Below, in pieces: positions 19,541-31,903 of a stretch of 64,000 nucleotides of DNA. The translations under genes and the position numbers were made by a program. The notes beneath the pieces were generated by a model, which was given only the letters and a program-made list of their open reading frames with translations, was not told where the DNA came from and searched no databases. The DNA is from an uncultured Rhizobium sp. GTDB taxonomy: Bacteria; Pseudomonadota; Alphaproteobacteria; Rhizobiales; Rhizobiaceae. The stretch is taken from NCBI GenBank assembly GCA_945952415.1, contig CAMFIF010000005.1:124001-188000 (forward strand), read 5' to 3'. Numbering within the stretch: the first letter of the stretch is position 1; each line of letters starts with the position of its first letter.

Positions 19541-20803
19541 TCAGATTCCCAGTTTGTCGATCATGGCCTGCGTGATCAGGCATATCCCGTTTTCGGTGCG
19601 GCGGAAACGCTGGGCATCGAGTTCCGGGTCCTCGCCCACCACCAGGCCTTCGGGAATGGTCACTCCATGGTCGATGACGACGTTGCGCAGCTGTGCGCGC
19701 CTCCCGATCTTGACGCTCGGCAAGACAACCGCATTTTCCAGCCGCGAATAGGAATTGGCCCGTACACCGGTAAACAGCAGTGATCGATGAAGGGTTGCAC
19801 CGGAAATGATGCAATCGCCCGAGACCAGCGAGGAGATGGCCGAGCCACGGCGGTTTTCGTCGTCATGGACGAACTTTGCCGGCGGGGTGATCTCCGCATA
19901 GGTCCAGATCGGCCATGACTTGTCGTAGATGTCGAGTTCCGGCACCACGTCGGTGAGGTCGATATTGGCCTGCCAGTAGGCGTCGATGGTGCCGACATCG
20001 CGCCAGTAGGGCTCGCGTTCGAAGTTGGAGCGCACGCAGGACTGGGCGAAGCGGTGGGCGACGGCCTTTCCGTTCTTGACGATGTAGGGGATGATGTCCT
20101 TGCCGAAGTCGCGGCTGGAATTGGGGTCTTCCGCATCGCGCCTCAGGCAGTCGAGCAGGAAACGGGTGTGGAAGACGTAGATGCCCATGGAGGCAAGCGC
20201 CAGATCCTCATTTCCGGGAATGCCCGGCGGATCGGCGGGCTTTTCCACGAAGTCGATGATCCGGTCGTGCTCGTCCACATGCATAACGCCGAAGCCGGTC
20301 GCTTCCATGCGCGGCACTTCCAGGCAGCCGATGGTGACGTCGGCGCCGGAATCCACGTGCTGCTGGAGCATCAGCTCGTAGTCCATCTTGTAAATGTGGT
20401 CGCCGGCGAGAATGACCATGTATTCCGGGCCGTAGGGCTCGATGATGTCGATGTTCTGGTAGACGGCGTCTGCCGTGCCCTCATACCACTGCGTTTCAGA
20501 AACGCGCTGGCTGGCGGGCAGGATGTCGAAGCTTTCGTTTCGCTCGGGGCGGAAGAAGTTCCAGCCGCGCTGCAGGTGGCGGATCAGCGAATGGGCCTTG
20601 TATTGCGTCGCCACACCGATGCGGCGGATACCCGAGTTCAGCGCGTTCGACAGCGCGAAATCGATGATGCGGGCCTTGCCGCCGAAATAGACCGCGGGCT
20701 TGGCGCGGCGGTCGGTCAGCTCCTTGAGGCGGCTGCCTCGCCCGCCCGCCAGCACATAGGCCATGGCATCACGGGACAGGGGTTGTATGCGCTTTTCGAC
20801 CAT
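19541..20803 (-). CDS. glgC: Glucose-1-phosphate adenylyltransferase
   Basis: Makes ADP-glucose from ATP and glucose 1-phosphate: the committed and regulated step of bacterial glycogen synthesis. It has 420 residues. The pyrophosphorylase loop is [24 protein letters not shown] (about 15-37), followed by [15 protein letters not shown] and the WYEGTADAV stretch. The C-terminal part is the left-handed helix domain. Agrobacterium GlgC is activated by fructose 6-phosphate and pyruvate; the same is likely here. Separated from glgB by 18 bases. Confidence 0.96.
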   Translation of the reverse strand: MVEKRIQPLSRDAMAYVLAGGRGSRLKELTDRRAKPAVYFGGKARIIDFALSNALNSGIRRIGVATQYKAHSLIRHLQRGWNFFRPERNESFDILPASQRVSETQWYEGTADAVYQNIDIIEPYGPEYMVILAGDHIYKMDYELMLQQHVDSGADVTIGCLEVPRMEATGFGVMHVDEHDRIIDFVEKPADPPGIPGNEDLALASMGIYVFHTRFLLDCLRRDAEDPNSSRDFGKDIIPYIVKNGKAVAHRFAQSCVRSNFEREPYWRDVGTIDAYWQANIDLTDVVPELDIYDKSWPIWTYAEITPPAKFVHDDENRRGSAISSLVSGDCIISGATLHRSLLFTGVRANSYSRLENAVVLPSVKIGRRAQLRNVVIDHGVTIPEGLVVGEDPELDAQRFRRTENGICLITQAMIDKLGI

Positions 20804-20821
20804 GTTTTCCTCCCGAAAAAA

Positions 20822-23031
20822 TCATGCTTCCAGTTCGAGCATCAGCGTTGCCAGCGGTGGCAGGACGAGCTGTGCCGAGATGTCCCCATTGGCGGATTTG
20901 CGGGCTTCTACGTGGCCCTGATTGCCCATGCCGGACCCGCCATACAGCCCGGCATCGGTGTTGAGGATCTCGCGCCAGCGGCCTTCGGCCGGCATGCGCA
21001 GCCGGTAGGCCTGCTGCGGCACCGGCGTGAAATTGCTGATCACGATCACGGGCGGCGCATCGGGAGCGCGGCGAACCCAGGCATAGACGGAATTGGCGGC
21101 ATCATCCGCCTGCAGCCATTCGAAACCGTCGCCCTCGCAATCGCGGGCATGGAGCGCAATCCGCTTGCGGTAGGTGTGGTTGAGATCCTTGACGAGCATC
21201 CGCATGCCCTCATGCGGTCCTTCCGAAAGCAGGTGCCAGTCGAGCGAGCGGTTCTCGCTCCATTCCCGCCACTGGGCGAATTCCTGGCCCATGAACAGCA
21301 GCTTCTTGCCGGGATAGCCCCACATGAAGGCGTAATAGGCCCGCAGCGTCGCAAATTTCTGCCAGGTGTCACCGGCCATCTTCTGGATCAGCGATCCCTT
21401 TCCATGCACCACCTCGTCATGGGACAGCGGCAGCACGAAGTTTTCCGAGAAGGCATAGACCAGCCCGAAGGTCATCTCGTTATGATGATACTTTCGGTGC
21501 ACGGGATCGCGCTTCAGGTAGGAGAGCGTGTCATGCATGAAGCCCATGTTCCACTTGAAGCCGAAGCCGAGGCCGCCGACATTGGTGGGATGGGAGACCT
21601 TCGGCCAGGAGGTGGATTCCTCGGCAATGGTCATGATGCCGTTATGGGTTCCGTAGACGCGGGCGTTCAGCTCCTGCAGGAAGCGGACCGCCTCCAGATT
21701 TTCCCTCCCGCCATGCTCGTTCGGCACCCATTCGCCTTCCTTGCGGGAATAGTCGAGATAGAGCATGGAGGCGACCGCATCGACGCGCAGCCCGTCGAGG
21801 TGGAAGATTTCCCGCCAGTAGAGCGCGTTGTTGATCAGGTAGGAGCGCACTTCCGTGCGGCCGAAATTGTAGATCGCCGTGTTCCAGTCCGGGTGGAAGC
21901 CCTTGCGGGGATCGGCATGTTCGTAAAGCGCGGTGCCGTCGAACCAGCCGAGACCGTGGGCATCGGTCGGAAAATGGGCGGGCACCCAGTCGAGGATCAC
22001 GCCGAGACCGGCCTTGTGGCAGCCATTGACGAAACGGGCAAAGCCCTCCGGCTCGCCGAAGCGGGCGGTCGGCGCATAGAGGCCGGTCGTCTGGTAGCCC
22101 CAGGATGGATCGAAGGGGTGTTCGGTGATCGGCAGGAATTCGATATGGGTGAAGCCCATGTCGACGCAATACGGGATCAGTCGGTCCGCAAGCTCATCCC
22201 AGGTGAGGAAGGTACCGTCATCGCGCCGCTGCCAGGAGCCGGCATGGACCTCGTAGATGGAGATCGGCTGGCGACGGGCATCGAGGCTCGCCCAATGGCG
22301 CATATGCGCTTCGTCTTCCCAGACCTGGCCAATGTCGGGCGTGGTGATCGAGGCGGTTTGCGGGCGCAGCTCGGCCTTGCGGGCAAAGGGATCGGCCTTC
22401 AGCGGCAGCGCAACGCCATTCGGGCTGACGATTTCGAACTTGTAGGCTTCGTTCGGGCCGATGCCGGGAATGAAGATTTCCCAGATGCCGCTGTCGCGTC
22501 TTGCGCGCATCACATGCACGCGCCCGTCCCAGCGGTTGAATGCGCCGACGACCGAGACGCGGCCGGCATTCGGTGCCCAGACGGCGAAGTGGCAGCCGTC
22601 AACGCCCTCGTGCTGTCTCAGATGCGCGCCCATCTTTTCATGCAGGCGCACATGCGACCCTTCGCGCAGGAAATAGTCGTCCATGGGCCCGAGGATCGGC
22701 CCGAAGCTGTAGGGGTCCGGCACTTCCCAGCTCTGGTCGCCGCGAAAGGCGCGGTAGCGGATCGGGCGCCGGTGAAGAAGATGGACAGGGCCCTGGAAGA
22801 AGCCGGCCTCGTCGATCCGTTCGAGCGGGCCGATCGGCGTTCCGTCGATCAGCTCCGCCTCGACCCGTTCTGCACCCGGAATGAAGCAGCGTGCCTCGAA
22901 GCCGGAGGCCGTTTCATGCAGCCCAAGCACGGCAAAAGGGTTGCCGTGCCTTCCCTTCAGAATAGCCGCAATATCCGTTGCAAGCGGCACAAGCGCCGGT
23001 TTCTGTGCTTCGGATTTCGGCGGCAAATTCG

Positions 23032-23035
<4 letters not shown>
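20822..23035 (-). CDS. glgB: 1,4-alpha-glucan branching enzyme
   Basis: Introduces alpha-1,6 branches into glycogen. The 737 residues comprise an extra N-terminal domain, a CBM48 domain (about 125-220), the GH13 barrel and a C-terminal beta domain. Catalytic landmarks are GLRVDAVASMLYLDYSR (nucleophile Asp), IAEESTSWP (Glu) and LSHDEVVHGKGS (Asp). The start overlaps the glgP stop as ATGA. Confidence 0.96.
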
Positions 23036-25494
<2,459 letters not shown>

Positions 25495-25614
25495 GGAGGT
25501 CGGCTCTGTTACTCGGTGCATCTGAATCAGGAGGTTAGACCAAGACTGCGCGGATTAAAACCGATTAAATGCAATCTTTCTTTAGCATAAAAACCTGGTC
25601 GCTTACCCAAGAGC

Positions 25615-25651
25615 GAAGCCCGCCGGATGGGTTCCGGCGGGCTTCGGTTTT
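25615..25651. terminator. Strong hairpin between glgP and the TadG-like gene
   Basis: Perfect 13-base stem GAAGCCCGCCGGA / TCCGGCGGGCTTC (25615-25627 and 25633-25645). T residues follow on the plus strand only, while the gene ending here (stop at 25673) is on the minus strand. It may still act as a terminator for that gene. Confidence 0.6.
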
Positions 25652-25672
25652 GTCGGATGGCCATTCCTTGCC

Positions 25673-26854
25673 TTACTGGGTCAGGAGGGTCATCTGCTCG
25701 GCAGCCTTGTCGCCGATGGTCTTGAAGGCCTGGACGAGCTGCGCGGTATCTTCGGCGGCAAAATAATGGGCCGCATCGGTGGCGCAGTATTTCAAGAGCG
25801 TCTGGCCCTTGCTCGGTGCCATGAAGGCGACGGTGAAGACCTCGATACCCCGGTTCCGGGCATCGTCGCAGGCCGATCTCGTATAGGTATCGTCATAGGC
25901 GTAGTTGTTGTCGCCGTCGGTCATGAAGACGATGTATTTGGACGGTACCTGGCCGTTCTTCGCCTTGTGGGCACTGTCCTCGGCCGCGGCGGACAGGCTG
26001 GTGACGGCCTGCCGGAAGGCAGCGGTGGAGCTGGTGCCGCCACTGGCGGTCAGCGTGTTCACATAGGACTGAACCGTGGTCACGCCCCAGTTGATTGCCT
26101 GCGGGGTGAGCATGGAGAGGTCATAGGCCACAGCGCCGGTGCGCACATATTTCACCGAGGGATCCGCGGTCGAAAGCTGCCCGAGCAGGGAGGCCACCGC
26201 CATCTTCAACGAGTCGATCTTGGTGTAGTAGGCGGTGCAGCTGTAGGGACGTCCCCGCCTGTCATAGCAGGTTCCCTGGTAGCTGGTATTTGTCGTATCG
26301 ATCATCGAGCCGGAGCGGTCGAGGACGAAATACATGGAGAGCGCATTCTTCGTCTCCGTCGAGCTTTCCGCCGTGCTCGCCACGGAAATTTCCGCGTCGG
26401 AAAGGCCGAGAAGGCTCGCAAAGGGCGTGAGTGGCACCCGGTAGCTGGTCGTCATCGCCACGGTGTATTTCTTGCCGGTCACATTATAGGGCTGTTCCGA
26501 AATGGTAATCGTCGGTTCGGCCGTCTGTTCCGGATAGGTGGCGGCATTTTCAGCCGTCTTGCCGTCGTTGATCGCGCCTCGGAGGAATTGCAGGGAAAGC
26601 GCCCTTGCATCCTGTTCGGACTTGGCCTTGGAGGCGAGGGCGGAGGCGGCGGCAAGCGTTGCCGTATCGGCGGCGACCTGCAGCTTGTTCTTGAACATCA
26701 GCAGGTTGGCCGTATCGATGGCCATGCCCACAACGCCGATGAGCACGGGGATCACGATAGCGGTCGTGATACCGAAATTACCCGATTTATCCCCCGCCAG
26801 ACGCATGATGCGCTTGAGGGGCCAACGTGACGCTATCATTGCGCCGTCTCCCAT
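25673..26854 (-). CDS. TadG-like pilus assembly protein with von Willebrand A domain
   Basis: Membrane-anchored protein of the Tad/Flp pilus TadG type. A single membrane segment (ITTAIVIPVLIGVVGMAID, about 29-47) follows a short basic start with the typical DKSGNFGI motif; this is the TadE/G processing-like N-terminus. A von Willebrand A domain runs from about 170 to the end, with the metal site DRSGSM (179-184), TS/SS in ASGGTSSTAAFRQ and FMTDGDNNY. A short Cys-containing insert (about 193-208) follows the metal site. 393 residues. No other tad genes are near, so it is an orphan copy; a role in adhesion or envelope assembly is inferred. It starts 89 bases past the transglutaminase stop. Confidence 0.8.
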   Translation of the reverse strand: MGDGAMIASRWPLKRIMRLAGDKSGNFGITTAIVIPVLIGVVGMAIDTANLLMFKNKLQVAADTATLAAASALASKAKSEQDARALSLQFLRGAINDGKTAENAATYPEQTAEPTITISEQPYNVTGKKYTVAMTTSYRVPLTPFASLLGLSDAEISVASTAESSTETKNALSMYFVLDRSGSMIDTTNTSYQGTCYDRRGRPYSCTAYYTKIDSLKMAVASLLGQLSTADPSVKYVRTGAVAYDLSMLTPQAINWGVTTVQSYVNTLTASGGTSSTAAFRQAVTSLSAAAEDSAHKAKNGQVPSKYIVFMTDGDNNYAYDDTYTRSACDDARNRGIEVFTVAFMAPSKGQTLLKYCATDAAHYFAAEDTAQLVQAFKTIGDKAAEQMTLLTQ

Positions 26855-26943
26855 ATCATTTAGGATACGACGATTTTATCGAAAAGTTATTTTATTTAAG
26901 TTTATCGGACAGATTGCATTTTATCGATCGACGCGATCTTTTT

Positions 26944-27825
26944 TCAGTCTGCAACCGCGATGTCCACCCGCTGGAACGCGTTCTGTCCGCCAAGGCCCTT
27001 CAGCGTGCCAGCCAGCGGGGCAATATCGGCATAATCGCGGCCGAAGCCGGCGACGATGTGATCTTCTCCGGCCAGCATGGCATTGGTGGGGTCATATTCG
27101 ATCCAGCCGGCCTCCGGACCACACCAGACGCGCACCCAGGCATGCATCGCATCGGCGCCGACGAGCTTCGGCTTTCCCGGCGGCGGCAGGGTTCTGAGAT
27201 AGCCGCTCACATAGCCGGCGGGAATGGCAAGCGACCGAAGGCCGGCAATCATCACATGGGTGAAGTCCTGGCAGACGCCGCGCTTCAGGGCAAAGGCGGT
27301 CTCGGCGCTGGTCTCCACATCGGTCGCCTTGGGATCATAGCGAAAATCCCCGTGGATGCGGTGCATCAGCGCAAGTGCAATCTCGTGCACCGTCCGCGCC
27401 TCGCCCGCCAGTGCCGCGGCATAGGCGGCGATGGGGGCGGCGATGCGGGCGAGCCGGGGGCTCGGCCCCAGAAAATGATGCGGGCTTTCGGGCGCGACCG
27501 AGGCGGTCCGCCGCAGCGCTTCCCGAAGATCGCCAAGGGGGCTTGCCTCTGCCCCGCGCCAATCCGGTCTTGTCACCTCGATTGTTGCACTCAGGCGGAT
27601 TGTGAGGCGCTGGTGGGGCTGGCGCAGCACGAAGCCGCTGGCCTGCCCGCCGAAAAAGCCGGTGAAATCGCGCCGGCTTTCCGGCTCGGGATCGATCGTC
27701 AGGGAAAGATCGCGCACGGTCTGCCGGTCCGCAAGCGTGCCGGGCACCACCCGCAGCACATGCCGGGCGGTGGAGACGGGGTGGGCGTAGTCGGAGCCGA
27801 TTTCGAGGGAGAGGTCGTAGCGCAT
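26944..27825 (-). CDS. Transglutaminase-like cysteine protease/peptidase
   Basis: Transglutaminase-fold enzyme with an N-terminal beta domain (about 1-90; bacterial transglutaminase-like N-terminal region) and a papain-like core. The catalytic triad is visible: Cys185 in KRGVCQDFTHVM, His228 in DAMHAWVRV and Asp245 in WIEYDPTNAM. The 293-residue length is normal. It follows the ATP-grasp/alpha-E gene after four bases. In many bacteria such enzymes are encoded together with circularly permuted ATP-grasp and alpha-E proteins, and a peptide-tagging and tag-removal role has been proposed from genome context. No function is proven. Confidence 0.88.
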   Translation of the reverse strand: MRYDLSLEIGSDYAHPVSTARHVLRVVPGTLADRQTVRDLSLTIDPEPESRRDFTGFFGGQASGFVLRQPHQRLTIRLSATIEVTRPDWRGAEASPLGDLREALRRTASVAPESPHHFLGPSPRLARIAAPIAAYAAALAGEARTVHEIALALMHRIHGDFRYDPKATDVETSAETAFALKRGVCQDFTHVMIAGLRSLAIPAGYVSGYLRTLPPPGKPKLVGADAMHAWVRVWCGPEAGWIEYDPTNAMLAGEDHIVAGFGRDYADIAPLAGTLKGLGGQNAFQRVDIAVAD

Positions 27826-27829
27826 GGGA

Positions 27830-30181
27830 TTAGGTCAGATAGGCGAGGGCAAGCGCATCGGAAAAGGCTTCGAGCTCTGCCTCCAGCGTCTTGAAACGGG
27901 ACCATTCGATGCTGCCTGCCGCTTCCTTCGCCAGCGCCCCTTCGAGCCGGTCCATATCCGCACGCAGCCGCATGCGGCTTTCCTCGCTGTTCGGCAACTG
28001 GCGTACAGAGCGGGCGATTTCGGTGATCTGGAACAGCACCGAGCGGGGATTGTAGGGATCGAGGCCCATCAGGTCGATCACGCTGGTGCGGGTGGTGTCG
28101 ACGCTATAGTGGCGGCGATGAGTCATCACATTGTCGCCGATGTCGAGCAGCAGGTCATCGGCCCCCTCGGGTGCATCGGGATGGGTGAAATGGGCGAGAA
28201 GCAGCGTCATGTGCAGGCCGCGCTCCAGATGCCGGCCGATGGTGAGGAAGCGCCAGCCCATGAAGCGATACATGTTCTCGTGCACGAGACCCGCAAAACC
28301 TGCGAGCTTGCGCAGCAGCACCGTCATGGCATGGGCGGCATCGTCGCCCGCCGCCACCTTCTCGCGGAAGCGATGGGCGGTCTTCTGCAGATCGGTGAGC
28401 GCCAGCCAGCCATCGGGCGAGAAACGGTCGCGCAGATTGCCGGCGGAATAGACGGCGCTGTCGATATTGGCGATCAGCATGTCCGGGACCGGCTGGGCGG
28501 TATCGATCTCCAGTTCGGCGAGATAGGCCGTCAGCGATGCCAGCAGCGGCAGTTCCGCATGGCCGTTTTCCGCAAGGCGGGCGTGGTAGGCGCGCAGGAT
28601 GCGCAGCGCGCCCTCGGCCCGCTCGATGTAGCGGCCGAGCCAGAACAGATTGTCGGCGGCGCGCCCGGGCAGATTGCCGGCCTGGCGCAGCACGGGACGC
28701 TGTTCGGCGGCCGTGATGAGGCTGATGGCGGGGACAGGCCTTGACCCGACGATCCAGAGATCGGCGCTGCGGCCGCCCTCGTGGAAGGCGAGGAGGTCGC
28801 CCTCTTCTCCGGCTGCGGTGCGGGCAAAGCCGCCGGGCATGATCCGGAAGCCCCCGGCCGTCCGGGCGGCATAGGCTCTCACGATCAGCGGGCGGGAGAT
28901 AAGCATGCCCTGCTCGAAAACCGGCGTGTAGGAAAGGTCGAGAAGCGGATAGGCGACGGCCGAGGGATCGCCGGCGAGGGACTGTCCTTCGGCCTTTCGA
29001 AAACCGCTGTTTCGCTCGAAGACCGGCAGGCCCGAAAGGGCAGGGCCGATGAGATGTTTCCCTTCGGTCACTGCGGCGCCTGCCCCGCCCCAGACGGGAT
29101 GGGCCGCAGGCAGTAGCGGTTCCCGGCCGAGAAGGTGCCGCGCTATCGCCGGCAGGTGGGCGGCGACGATGCCCGTCTCAAGGAGGCCGGATCCCAGCGC
29201 ATTCACCATGGTGACCGCGCCCGCCCGCACCGCTTCCACGAGGCCCGGCGTTCCTGCTAGCCCGTTTTCGTCGAGCTCCAGCGGATCGGCCCGGTTGCCC
29301 ATCAGCCGCCGCCACAGGACCGTGACCGGCTTCGGTCCGGAGATGGTTCGCACCAGGAGCTCGCCATCAACGACAGTCAGGTCTTCGCCTTCGAGAAGCG
29401 TGAAGCCGAGATAACGGGCGAGATAGGCCTGTTCGAAATAGGTCGGGTCCTGCCGGCCGGGGGTGAGGACCGCCACGCGCTCGTCATTGTCACCGAGATG
29501 GGCGCGCAGCCCGTCGCGGAAGCTGGCGAAGAAGGGAGCGAGCCGTTCCACCGTGCTGCGATCGTAAAGCCCGGCAAAGGCCCGGTTGGTGGCAATGCGG
29601 TTTTCCAGCACGAAACCGGCGGCAGAGGGCGCTTCTGTCCGGTCGGCCAGAACGGTCCAGCGCCCGGCCGGATCGCGCACGAGATCGAAGGCGAGGAAAT
29701 GCAGGAAGTGTCCGCCGCGCGGCGGTACGTGAACGAGGGGCCGCAGGAAGCGCGGATTGCCTGCAATTGCGGCGGGAGGAAAGAGGCCTTCCGCAACCAG
29801 CCTGTTCTCGCCATAGACATCCGCCATCACGCTTTCGAGCAGGGTGGCGCGCTCGGCAAGGCCAGCCGCGATGCCGGACCACTCCTCTTCCGAAAGCAGC
29901 ACCGGAAAGGGCGACAGCGGCCAGGGCCGGGCGGAGGGGCCGCCGCCATAATCGCGCTGGTGAATGCCGGCATCGCGCAGATAGCGTTCCGCCCGGGCAA
30001 AGCGCTCGCCGAGTTCATGCGGGCCGGAGGCCGACAGCGTGCGGATCAGGTTTCGCCATGGGGCACGGACAAGGCCGTTCCCGTCCACCATTTCATCCCG
30101 GACGCCCGGCTTCGGCCGGTAGGCAAGAGGCAAATCGCCCAGATGGGGCCCTTCGCCTCTTGCCACGTGTTCATTCTTCAT
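27830..30181 (-). CDS. Circularly permuted ATP-grasp fused to alpha-E domain
   Basis: Single polypeptide of about 783 residues that joins two conserved modules usually found as neighbours. The first part (about 40-480) is a circularly permuted ATP-grasp domain, a predicted peptide ligase fold (DUF404/407 type): YGGGPSARPWPLSPFPVLL, LAFDLVRDPAG, NRAFAGLYDRS, VAVLTPGRQDPTYFEQ, GKHLIGPALSG and RPLIVRAYA. The second part (about 515-780) is the all-helical alpha-E domain: DNLFWLGRYIERAEGALR, LVHENMYRFMGWRFLTIGRHLERG and the closing DRLEGAL. Start uncertain: ATGs at 30181, 30196 and 30247 are in frame. It lies between manC and the transglutaminase in one likely transcript. Substrate unknown. Confidence 0.85.
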   Translation of the reverse strand: MKNEHVARGEGPHLGDLPLAYRPKPGVRDEMVDGNGLVRAPWRNLIRTLSASGPHELGERFARAERYLRDAGIHQRDYGGGPSARPWPLSPFPVLLSEEEWSGIAAGLAERATLLESVMADVYGENRLVAEGLFPPAAIAGNPRFLRPLVHVPPRGGHFLHFLAFDLVRDPAGRWTVLADRTEAPSAAGFVLENRIATNRAFAGLYDRSTVERLAPFFASFRDGLRAHLGDNDERVAVLTPGRQDPTYFEQAYLARYLGFTLLEGEDLTVVDGELLVRTISGPKPVTVLWRRLMGNRADPLELDENGLAGTPGLVEAVRAGAVTMVNALGSGLLETGIVAAHLPAIARHLLGREPLLPAAHPVWGGAGAAVTEGKHLIGPALSGLPVFERNSGFRKAEGQSLAGDPSAVAYPLLDLSYTPVFEQGMLISRPLIVRAYAARTAGGFRIMPGGFARTAAGEEGDLLAFHEGGRSADLWIVGSRPVPAISLITAAEQRPVLRQAGNLPGRAADNLFWLGRYIERAEGALRILRAYHARLAENGHAELPLLASLTAYLAELEIDTAQPVPDMLIANIDSAVYSAGNLRDRFSPDGWLALTDLQKTAHRFREKVAAGDDAAHAMTVLLRKLAGFAGLVHENMYRFMGWRFLTIGRHLERGLHMTLLLAHFTHPDAPEGADDLLLDIGDNVMTHRRHYSVDTTRTSVIDLMGLDPYNPRSVLFQITEIARSVRQLPNSEESRMRLRADMDRLEGALAKEAAGSIEWSRFKTLEAELEAFSDALALAYLT

Positions 30182-30252
30182 GCGCCCCGGATCCATTCCC
30201 GCCGTCACCCTCAGCCGAGGGGTAAAGCCATTCGGGTTCCGGGGCAAGCCCG

Positions 30253-31680
30253 TTACTGGCGGCCGAATTCATCGACAATGCGGATGATGTCATCCTCGCC
30301 GAGATAGGAGCCGGTCTGCACCTCGATCAGTTCCAGCACGATCTTGCCGGGATTGGCGAGGCGGTGGACTTCGCCCTGCGGGATATAGACGGATTCATTC
30401 TCGCGCAGCATCTGCACCTTTTCGCCGATCGTGACTTCCGCCGTGCCCTTCACCACGATCCAGTGCTCGGACCGGTGATGGTGCTTCTGCAGCGAGAGCT
30501 TCTTGTCGGGATCGACGAAGATGCGCTTGACCTGGAAGCGGTCGCCGTTGAGCACCGATGTATAGCCGCCCCAGGGGCGATAGCTGGTCGGGTGTTCGCG
30601 GGTGAGCTTCTCGGTGGCCGGCTTGGCGGCCAGTGCCTTGACGAGGGCACCCACGGACTGGGCCTCGTCCAGCCGGCCGACGAAGACCGCATCTTCGCTG
30701 GCGATCACCGCCACATTGTCCATGCCCTGTACGGCGAGATGACCGTTATGGGAAATGACCAGCGAATTGCGCGTGTTGATCAGCGTCGCATTTCCATCGC
30801 TCACATTGCCGTTCTCGTCGCGGGCGCCGAGCTTCCAGATGGAATCCCAGGAGCCCATGTCCGACCAGGCGAAGGAGGAGGGCACGACGGCGCCATGGGC
30901 GGTCTTTTCCATGATCGCATAGTCGATCGAGACATCCGGGCTCGAGGCGAAGCAATCCTGGTCGAGGCGGGTGAAGTCGAGGTCGCGGACGGATTTCGTC
31001 ACCGCGCGCTCGACGGCGTTCCAGACCTCGGGAGCAAGGGTCGCAAATTCCTGGGCGAGTGAGGGCAGATGGAAGACGAACATGCCCGAATTCCAGAAAT
31101 AGCCGCCCGATGTCAGCATGTCGCGGGCCTGTTCGACGGGCGGCTTTTCGATGAAGCGGCTGATGGCATTGGCCCCCGGGGCCACCGCATCGCCGGCCTT
31201 GATATAGCCATAGCCGGTGGCCGGTTCGGTGGGCTGGATGCCGAAGGTGACCAGCCGCTCGGTCAGCGCGACGTCGCGGGCGACATTGATCGCGCGGAAA
31301 TAGCTTTCGTCGGCGGAGATTTCGTGATCGGAGGCAAGGATCTGGATCAGCGCGCGCTCGCCGAAGATCTGGCGCGCTACAAGTGCCGCTGCGGCAACGG
31401 CCGGTGCCGTGTTGCGCGCTACGGGCTCCAGCACGATGGCTGAGAGCTTGATGCCGAGCTGGCGTGCCTGTTCGGCCACCAGAAAGCGGAACTCCTCGTT
31501 CGTCACGATGATCGGCGGCTCATAGAGTGTGCTGTCGGCAACCCGGTTCAGGCTGCGCTGGAAGAGCGTGTGCTCGCCCAGAAAACGAATGAACTGCTTG
31601 GGGGCCTGCGCCCGCGAAAGGGGCCAAAGCCGGGTTCCCTTTCCCCCCGCCATGATGACAGGAACTAATTTCTGGCTCAT
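30253..31680 (-). CDS. manC: Mannose-1-phosphate guanylyltransferase / mannose-6-phosphate isomerase
   Basis: Bifunctional enzyme that makes GDP-mannose for surface polysaccharides. It has 475 residues. The N-terminal nucleotidyltransferase begins VPVIMAGGKGTRLWPLSRAQ and continues PKQF; a FIEKPPVE loop lies near 165. The C-terminal cupin (about 370-470) with RPWGGYTSVL, QKHHHRSEHWIVVKG and YIPQGEVHRL is the isomerase. First gene of a likely transcript with the ATP-grasp/alpha-E and transglutaminase genes. It diverges from cobF. Confidence 0.94.
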   Translation of the reverse strand: MSQKLVPVIMAGGKGTRLWPLSRAQAPKQFIRFLGEHTLFQRSLNRVADSTLYEPPIIVTNEEFRFLVAEQARQLGIKLSAIVLEPVARNTAPAVAAAALVARQIFGERALIQILASDHEISADESYFRAINVARDVALTERLVTFGIQPTEPATGYGYIKAGDAVAPGANAISRFIEKPPVEQARDMLTSGGYFWNSGMFVFHLPSLAQEFATLAPEVWNAVERAVTKSVRDLDFTRLDQDCFASSPDVSIDYAIMEKTAHGAVVPSSFAWSDMGSWDSIWKLGARDENGNVSDGNATLINTRNSLVISHNGHLAVQGMDNVAVIASEDAVFVGRLDEAQSVGALVKALAAKPATEKLTREHPTSYRPWGGYTSVLNGDRFQVKRIFVDPDKKLSLQKHHHRSEHWIVVKGTAEVTIGEKVQMLRENESVYIPQGEVHRLANPGKIVLELIEVQTGSYLGEDDIIRIVDEFGRQ

Positions 31681-31798
31681 CTCAGCACTCCTTGTAACGC
31701 GCCCGATCGGTCGGTCTCATGACCCCGCAGCTTTCACGCGCCGTATCTTCCGAGGCTTTAGACCATAGGTCGAGTTAAAGCCCTGTGGAATTTTTTGC

Positions 31799-31813
31799 TT
31801 CACGAAACGTGAA
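31799..31813. promoter_or_regulatory. Palindrome in the manC/cobF intergenic region
   Basis: TTCACG-AAA-CGTGAA is a perfect six-base inverted repeat about midway between manC (start 31680) and cobF (start 31904). It follows TTTTTTGC. It could be an operator for either gene. Confidence 0.4.
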
Positions 31814-31903
31814 TTCTGCCGGGAACGAACAAAACAGATGACGCCGGGCGAAGTTCCGCAGTAGGAAACCGCCGCATCACGACCTCGAAAGGCAGGGCAG
31901 GCC

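Noticed and set aside
19536-19814. N-terminal extension of glgA
   Set aside because: The extension is inside glgC in another frame and has no likeness to glycogen synthases, which begin MNILSV-like at 19535.
25569-25766. Small plus-strand open frame between glgP and the TadG-like gene
   Set aside because: No ribosome site, no homology, crosses a strong hairpin and the end of the TadG-like gene.
26922-26943. GATCG-ACG-CGATC-TTTTTT hairpin downstream of the transglutaminase
   Set aside because: The T run is on the plus strand while the gene is on the minus strand, and the stem has only five bases.
31681-31903. Cobalamin riboswitch before cobF
   Set aside because: I looked for a B12-box-like sequence and found none. 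A covariance-model search would settle it.
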